From: Echinometra lucunter
Lineage: Eukaryota > Echinodermata > Echinoidea > Camarodonta > Echinometridae
Direction: 5' to 3'
Assembly (NCBI GenBank): GCA_029962745.1
Contig: CM057157.1
Coordinates: 29,392,590-29,456,589, forward strand
Length of the DNA: 64,000 nucleotides
The notes below the pieces were generated by a model, which was given only the letters and a program-made list of their open reading frames with translations, was not told where the DNA came from and searched no databases. Position numbers and translations under genes: made by a program. The stretch's first letter is position 1, and the number at the start of each line of letters is the position of its first letter. This document shows positions 57,418 through 64,000 of the stretch, piece after piece.

Positions 57418-59329
57418 CCCAGGTCAGTTCAAGGCAACTGGTATTGGTACCAGTTGATACCAGTTAAATGAACTGGTTTCAATATGGAAATTGGTATAAT
57501 GGAGTCAACTGGAATCAACTGGATTCCAGTTGACAAATTTCAACTGGTACCAGTTGGAAGTATCAGTTCAACTAGTACCAGTACCAATTTCCATATTGAA
57601 ACCAATTCACCTAACTGGAATCAACTGGTACCTGTTGGGACCAGTATACCAATTTCCATATTGAAACCAGTTCACTTAACTCGAATCAACTGGTACCAGT
57701 TAGGACCAGTATACCAATTTCCATATTGAAACCAGTCCACTTAACTGGAATCAACTGGTACAAGTACCAGTTGCCTTGAACTGGTCCTTTCTGGATACTT
57801 TATCTGGCTACCAATTGGAACCAGTTGAAACCAGTTGAAACCAATTAATTAAGGCTTCCAGTTGTCAGTCCTAATTAGTAACAGGTACTAAAATCAATTA
57901 GTACTTGTTCTAATGTTTGTCAGTGCAATGACAACTGTATATGGAAGCACTGGTTTGCCTCCAATCTGTCTGTAAAGGGCACTGGAGATTGAAGACTTGC
58001 ATAAGTATATATGGTAAAATGTTTTTGTTAAATTGGGTTTTTACAGACGTGTATCAATCAAATATGATTATTTACGTCTGGGACCGACCTTTAACGTCAC
58101 CATCCGAAAGACGTGGCAAATGTAGATTCATATCTTGCCAGAGGACATTAGTGCCACGGCAGGGATTTGAACCCCGGACCTTGTGGTTCAAAGTCCGGTG
58201 ACTTATCCACTGAGCCACAACACCTCTACATATATGGTAACAAGAATGTTCTCCATATACTTGTATTCAAATTAATGCACTTTAGGTTCTGGCTTGTACT
58301 TCCTAGTTCATGTTTAATTACCTGTTGTTGATACAAATTGATGTAATGTCTTAATGATTGTTAATTTCACTTTCTCTGTATTTTAAAAATGTATTACACA
58401 AGACTAAATCATCATTGATTAAAAAATGTGTGGAAAATTCAAATAAATTACATTAAAATATGAATCTGCTCACATTCAATAGTCACTTATGCAAATTAAC
58501 TGGTTTTAACTGGTATTCAGATGGTAGTTTTCTCCTGGCTTCAACAATAAGCAGTCACCAATTGAATATAGTGGTTTCAACTGGAAATGGTTTAAACTGG
58601 TAGTTTGCTCCAGTTGTAGATACAGGTTTCAACTGTGAGTATCCTAGTTTTTACAAAATAATGGAAACATAGTTGCCTTATTTCATCCAACTTTTTTGTT
58701 TCCTCTTAAAGCTAATAGAAGCTATTAAGACCAGTAAAATTAAAGGGGGAAATTTCCGACTGGTTTCATCTGGAATCAACAGGCAGTTACTCCATTTGGA
58801 GACACTTTAGTTTATAGCATGATTGCTTTCTTAAGTGGAATCAACTGGTAACTCTGCCAGTCCTTTACGTGGATGATTCTAACTGGTATCAAATGGAGTT
58901 TGGTCCAGTTGCTTCAACTGGAATCAACTTGCATGTTTCTATCTGTCATTTTATTCAACTGGTTTCAACTTGAATCAACTTGTAAATTTGCCAGTTATGA
59001 CCAATACATTTCAACTGGTATTTGTTTCAACTGGAATCAACTCGTATATTTCGATATGCCAGTTTATTTCATTGCTTTCAGGTGGAATCAACTGGTAAAT
59101 CTGTTAGTTGCGTCAACTGTTTTTTAACTGGTATAATTGTGCCCAGTTTATTCCACTAGTTTTAACTGGAATAAACTGGTGTATAATGTGATCTAGTTAC
59201 TTCCAGCTGAAACCAGTTGAATAAACTGGCACATATACCAGTTCGGTCAAATGGATTCAACTGGTACCAGTTGATTCCAGTTGATACCAGTTGAAAATTC
59301 AACTGGTTTTAACCGTTTTTTGACCTGGG
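57418..59329. mobile_element. CCAGTTG-rich foldback element, copy B
   Basis: Same ends (CCCAGGTC and GACCTGGG) and same internal SINE as copy A. It is about 130 bp longer, mainly from extra tandem units at 57540-57740 where ACCAGTATACCAATTTCCAT and AACTGGAATCAACTGGTACC alternate. This indicates expansion of the motif array after duplication. Confidence 0.65.
58045..58229 (-). mobile_element. tRNA-derived SINE inside the foldback (copy B)
   Basis: Same A-box and B-box region as copy A. Here CCTTTAACGTCACCATCC is uninterrupted where copy A differs by small changes. Orthologous position shows that it predates the duplication. Confidence 0.65.
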
Positions 59330-60640
59330 TGTTTCCCCAAGGAGAGATTCTGAGGTTGGGGCACCACCACTGTGGTGTCCGTCGTCTGATATGAAAATTG
59401 CGTGCACCAAGTAACGTTTTGTAACGCGAGATTTGATTTCTATGTGTGCGCGCGGGTAACGAGATGACCGTTTGGGTTATACCTGGGTTATACACTTTTG
59501 AAAACTGCCCCACCGATGGAATTAAGTGTGACCGTGTATGCACAGGCTAGAAGTTTATTGATCTGCTAGGGGGGCGGGTGGTCATTAAACAATATTTGGG
59601 TGGAATTTTTCGAAAATTTTAATATAAAAAGTTTTTTTTTTAATTCGGCGGGGGGGGGGGGGGCAATTGCCCCCTCCCTGCCCCAGTATGCTTGTACAAT
59701 TGTACAATATGACCTCGTTGATTTTAATTCGGAGCGAAAAATTTTTCCAGTAAAATGTTTGTCTTTATGCTATAGAGAAATGCAATTGTGGAATTCAAAT
59801 ATCCATATCTAAGAAATATGAAAGGAAGAGTACGTTATTGGCAGAGTCTCAAGTGCAGATTAAAATCTTTTTTATTTTTTTTTATTTATATTGAAAAGTA
59901 GCAGGATCGATTTATGTAATATCAAAGCAAATGTATTCAATAATTTAGTTCTTCATATTTTAATTTTGCCTTTACAAACTTGCATTTCCAAATCATGATT
60001 TATAATTGAATATTCAATACCCTGTTTATTGCATCTATAATACATAAGGAAGGTTCTATGCAAACATGTGCAACCTATGTCTCTGCACTGCTCTCTTTCA
60101 TGATAAGAATAAACCTCACTTTAATGTCGGGTCAAATTCATTTGCATATTGTATTTTTCGAACAGATTGACTCTTGATAAATTAATTATGACATTACCAT
60201 ATCATTACATATAAATACATAATCAAACGATACATACGTTGTCATGTGATGCAGCGGTGCAGAGACATAATGTTCATTAGGGTTCCGTAAGTTTAATATA
60301 TTTCATGGTTGAGGTGCTCAAAATTGTTATTATGAAAGTTAATCCTTTGATTAACGCTTTAGGAGCTCATCATTATCATCATCATTATCATCGTCATCAT
60401 CATCATCATCATTCACTCTTATGTCACGATCTATCTTTACATCCTCATTCCATTCTCTTTCCATCTCATGATCATTACCACTGTCATACTACTACGACAC
60501 AAAAACTTTACATGCGAACCAGTTGTTACACCTTTAATCACAATAGATTGGTATTAATAACCATTTTATATGACTACTGACCTAGATCTGTTATCCATTT
60601 ACAATACCAACAATTTATCCTCTGATAGTAACTATTACTC
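59330..60640. other. Copy B spacer between foldback and LINE
   Basis: Colinear with copy A apart from the roughly 1.07 kb missing at about 59875. Poly-G run at 59649-59663 and CAT/ATC triplets at 60375-60412. No gene. Confidence 0.5.
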
Positions 60641-60682
60641 TACTGATGAATTTATTTCTAGTTTTCAAAAAAAGGGCATAGA

Positions 60683-61335
60683 TTTAGTCTACTTCACGTA
60701 AATGCTAGAAGTCTAAGCAAAAATTTCGATTCCCTTGAAACAATGCTTTTTACTCTGAACAATTTTCCCTTTTCTGTTATTGGTGTCACGGAAACTTGGC
60801 TTCATAGTACCTCGCCTAACTTATTTAACTTGAAAAATTATACACTGATCAGACAAGATCGTGAAGAAAAGAGAGGAGGGGGTATAGCATTTTATGTCAA
60901 TGAAACACTACAATTCAAACTCCGAAAAGAAATATCATTAAAACAAAGTGAATCTTTGTTTTCAGAAATTATGAATTCTAACAACAAATAATAGTTGGAT
61001 TAATTTACAGACCTCCTCATGGTCCTATTAATTCATTTTGTGCAGATCTCGATAAATGCCTTCATACTTTTACGGGAGAAGGTAAACAATTATATTTAAT
61101 GGGCGATTTTAATATTGACCTTTTATCGCAAAGTAGCTATCATGATACCCTTCTTCACATTACTTATTCTAACAAATCCACATATACATAAACCAACCAG
61201 GATTGATGGTCAATCTTCAACTCTTATAGATAATATTTTTCCAATATTTTCGACAAAGAAATGATAAGTGGATTACTGTACTCCGATATATCTGACCATC
61301 TGCCAATTTTGTAATGTGTAATAATGATATTCCAA
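60683..61335 (+). pseudogene. LINE AP-endonuclease domain, copy B
   Basis: Same motifs as copy A (LLHVNARSL, GVTETWL, LIYRPPHG, LMGDFNIDLL, TLIDNIF, SDHLPI). A frameshift near 60985 lies at a different place from the copy A break, so decay continued independently. Confidence 0.8.
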
Positions 61336-62059
61336 TGAAAAAGTCAGATAAATCAAGCATGTACAGGAAGGAAACACTCCAAAACATTGAATCTTTCAAA
61401 AGGGATCTAGCGACAGAAGAATGGTTGGATATCTATAGTGAATCAGACGTAAATATTGCATACAATTTTCATGAGAAATTACATATGTATTACGAAAAAA
61501 ATTACCTTCTGGTATCTGCAAAAAGAATAATAAAGGTGGTAAAATGCCATGGATAACAAAAGCAATATTACGATCCATACACAAAAGGAATAAACTTTAT
61601 AAGACTTATTTGACAAACTCTACTACTGATAATAAAAACAAAACGTACCGAAATAAGTTAACTAATATCATTCGAACTTCTCGTAAAATGTACTATTCTG
61701 ATAAACTCAACAGAGTGAAATCTAATATGAAATCTACATGGGAGATTATAAATGATTTGATTGGGAAAAAAGAAAAGAATCACCCAGTGATAATTTTTAC
61801 AATGGATAATACAACCATCAAGTCCGAAGACATAGCTCATACCTTAAATTCCTTTTTCGTAAACATAGGACCTAATTTAGCAAATAAACTCAATAAACCG
61901 AACGAAAGCTTTACTAAATTTATCCCTGAACCTGCAACTTCTTCACTATTTTTTAATCCCACAACTCCTAATGAAATAATCGAAATAACAAAAAATCTAA
62001 AGTCAAGCAAATCACAGGGTCACGATGGAGTTCGTAATTTCCTCCTCAACATACATTTC

Positions 62060-62945
62060 ACTGCATCCCCTCTAACTCACATTTTTAATCTATCAGTTAA
62101 CACTGGGAAATGTCCCGAGTCCCTAAAAATTGCAAAGGTAAACCCTATTTTCAAAAAAGACAATCCTCATGAAATAAGTAATTATACAGGCCAATATCTA
62201 TTCTCCCCAGCATATCAAAAATCCTAGAAAAGATTATTTACAAAAGGCTATATAAGTTTTTGGATACATTTCATTTCTTAAATTTAAATCAATATGGTTT
62301 CAGAAAAAGTCATTCAACCGACCTAGCTTTAGTACAATGATATGATAAAATAACAAATGCCATGGTCAATAAAGAGCATGTAATAGGAGTATTTATGGAC
62401 TTATCAAAAGCTTTTGATACGCTTGACCACCAGATTCTACTTCAAAAAACTTCAGTCTTATGGAATTCGTGGAGTTGCTCTCTCCTGGTTTAAGAGCTAT
62501 TTATCTAACAGACAACAATATGTAGTGTATGATGATCTTTCTTCAAATTTTCTACCAATTAAATGCGGTGTTCCACAAGGATCAATATTAGACCCGTTAC
62601 TTTTTTGATATATATTAATGATTTAACCAATACATCGTCTCTCTTATCCTTCATATTATTTGCAGATGACAACAACATCTTCTGCTCACATAAAAACTTA
62701 AATACCCTAAATACACTTAATAATGAGTAACCAAAATTATCTTTGTGGTTTAAAAGCAATAAATTGTGCCTTAATATAAATAAAACCAATTTCATTTATT
62801 TTAAACAGGTAAATTCTCATGTCAATGACTTTCCTTACAACATACTAACAGATAATGTACCTCTCGAAAGAAAGCAACAAACAAATTTTTTGGGTGTCTT
62901 TATCGATGAAAATTTAAATTGGAACGAACATATACGTCATATAAC
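62060..62945 (+). pseudogene. LINE reverse transcriptase core, copy B
   Basis: [54 protein letters not shown] and LFADDNNIF. It has the same extra base (near 62451) and the same lost base (near 62607) as copy A, plus its own changes. Confidence 0.85.
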
Positions 62946-62999
62946 TACTTCTATTTCTAGGAATGTTGGTATACTGTCGATAGATAAAGCAATATATAA

Positions 63000-63433
63000 G
63001 ATGGGTGACATAAAGCAAAGTTTCTGATTGGTCGGATTAACACTTCTTGCCATGGTGTAATTCATCATATGACCACGACCGTGCTATATAACGCCGTTAT
63101 ATTGCACGCTTATTTATTTACAAAATCCCATAGGCAATTGTATCGATAACTTACGAATTATCGATAATACGCAGTTCGTTGCACTTTGTCAATGCACGTT
63201 GCAATGTAGTTTGTTGAGCTCTGATCCCAAGAGCAGTTTCCCATCTTATATAACTCATAGTACATGCTCATTGTCAAATATACCATAAAATGTGCATCCA
63301 TAGAAATAGAATTTCTCTCGTGCACTATATCTCACCTCGGCCTACGGCCACGGTGACATATAATGCACTTGAGAAATTCTAAAGCTATCGATGCACATAT
63401 TACGGTATATTCAACTCCAGAGCATGCACTATA
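63000..63433. mobile_element. DNA-transposon derivative in LINE copy B
   Basis: Counterpart of 40530-41503 without the 40761-41279 element. The hairpin MITE with CACCTCGGCC at its centre is at about 63283-63415. Confidence 0.6.
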
Positions 63434-63733
63434 TTGTATAATATCCCTTGTAAAACGCTCATTATGCTGTATAATTCATTGATATTACCGTATATAACAT
63501 ATTGCAATTTAGTATTGGCCACCAGCAACAAAACAAAAATCAACTCTATTTACTTATTGCAAAAGAAAGCCCTTCGAATTTTGTACCGGTTCACAATGTT
63601 TATCTCATACCAGACCAATATTCTACCTATTGAAAACTCTAACAGTATTTGACATTAATTCACTTCAAAGTTGACTGTTTATATTCAAGTATCTAAATGA
63701 CATGCTCCCACTTTCATTTCAAAACTTGTATAC
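63434..63733 (+). pseudogene. LINE C-terminal region, copy B
   Basis: YNIPCKTLIMLYNSLILPYI, then TYCNLVLATSNKTKINSI and LLQKKALRI, with a frameshift near 63580. Ends at the duplication boundary. Confidence 0.75.
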
Positions 63734-63735
63734 TT

Positions 63736-64000
63736 TAAAGTTGCTATTCATAGGTTTTGAATATGCTCAAATTTCATATCAAAATAAAGTTTATGGTGTG
63801 CAAATCACTATGAAACCGTTTGAAACTTTTGAAAAGTAAGTGGGAAACAAATATTGCCTGTCACAAATCGATAAAACGGACCCCCAATGTTGTCTCTGCA
63901 TACGTTGCCAAACTCGATGCGAGATCCGTGACGTCATCATATGTACAATAGCCTGTGATGTGGTGTGTTGTGAATGTGGTGAATGTGATGTGTCGTGTCC
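63736..64000. other. Right-edge sequence beyond the duplication, nothing recognised
   Basis: AT-rich, ending in a TGTGGTGTG-type repeat. The receptor gene must continue to the right, because no signal peptide exon was found. Confidence 0.4.

Larger units (their letters stand above)
52614..63735. repeat. Segmental duplication copy B (direct, partner 28648-41806)
   Basis: Begins at the gap inside the Penelope fragment and runs colinear with copy A to about 63735. It lacks four copy A blocks (34645-35712, the hAT element, the SINE, the 40761 MITE). It carries instead the 54035-54817 insertion and a different 53330-54030 segment. The direct copies start about 24 kb apart. Confidence 0.85.
60641..63735 (+). 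mobile_element. CR1/Jockey-type LINE, copy B
   Basis: Endonuclease, linker and reverse transcriptase in the same order as copy A but without the hAT and SINE insertions. It ends abruptly at the duplication edge, lacking the 3' UTR and tail. A linker-to-RT frame of 227 codons remains open at 61544-62227. Confidence 0.8.

Overview
The window looks like a marine deuterostome nuclear genome, most likely an echinoderm and probably a sea urchin. The reasons are intron-rich extracellular-domain exons, AT-rich intergenic DNA, many short inverted-repeat DNA transposons, a CR1/Jockey-like LINE, a Penelope-like fragment with a GIY-YIG motif, tRNA-derived SINEs and frequent poly-G/poly-C runs. No bacterial, organellar or viral genes were seen. 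The species assignment is inference.

Protein-coding content is sparse. Bases 3-155 (+) are the last codons of an unidentified gene, followed by its 3' UTR. About 11 kb of repeats and low-complexity DNA follow. The main content is one long gene on the minus strand, 3' end near 11.85 kb and continuing beyond the right edge. I rebuilt 13 exons from splice sites and intron phase. In transcript order they are: an Ig-like exon (57263-56922); a three-exon C-type lectin domain (51673-47208); a paralogous Ig-like exon (32173-31835); an Ig-like exon (27085-26786); five EGF-like exons (16708-14195), the first two resembling Tie receptor EGF modules; a fibronectin III exon (14046-13714); a transmembrane exon (13229-13115); and a terminal exon (12326-12038) encoding a 95-residue tail with tyrosine motifs and no kinase. 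All phases join without conflict and give about 938 residues, without a signal peptide in the window. The likely product is a type I cell-surface receptor: lectin/Ig recognition modules outside, phosphotyrosine signalling motifs inside.

Two large direct segmental copies (A, about 28.65-41.81 kb; B, about 52.61-63.74 kb) each carry one of the paralogous Ig-like exons. Introns around these exons are nearly identical, but the exons differ strongly in two patches. This suggests diversification of a recognition domain and is the most interesting signal here. Insertions present in only one copy (a 1.49-kb hAT-like element with an 8-bp target duplication, a SINE, two DNA-transposon derivatives) show activity after the duplication.

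The introns are packed with foldback elements: a 2.7-kb element with inverted 15-bp minisatellites (23.27-25.97 kb); CCAGTTG-rich elements (32.3-34.1 and 57.4-59.3 kb); and a family ending in TATA-GGTTTTCCCGGCC with arms full of ATTCAAATTCG motifs (43.9-46.4, 45.1-46.0, 48.1-49.2 and from 49.4 kb). A 500-N assembly gap lies at 52114-52613, at the left edge of copy B.
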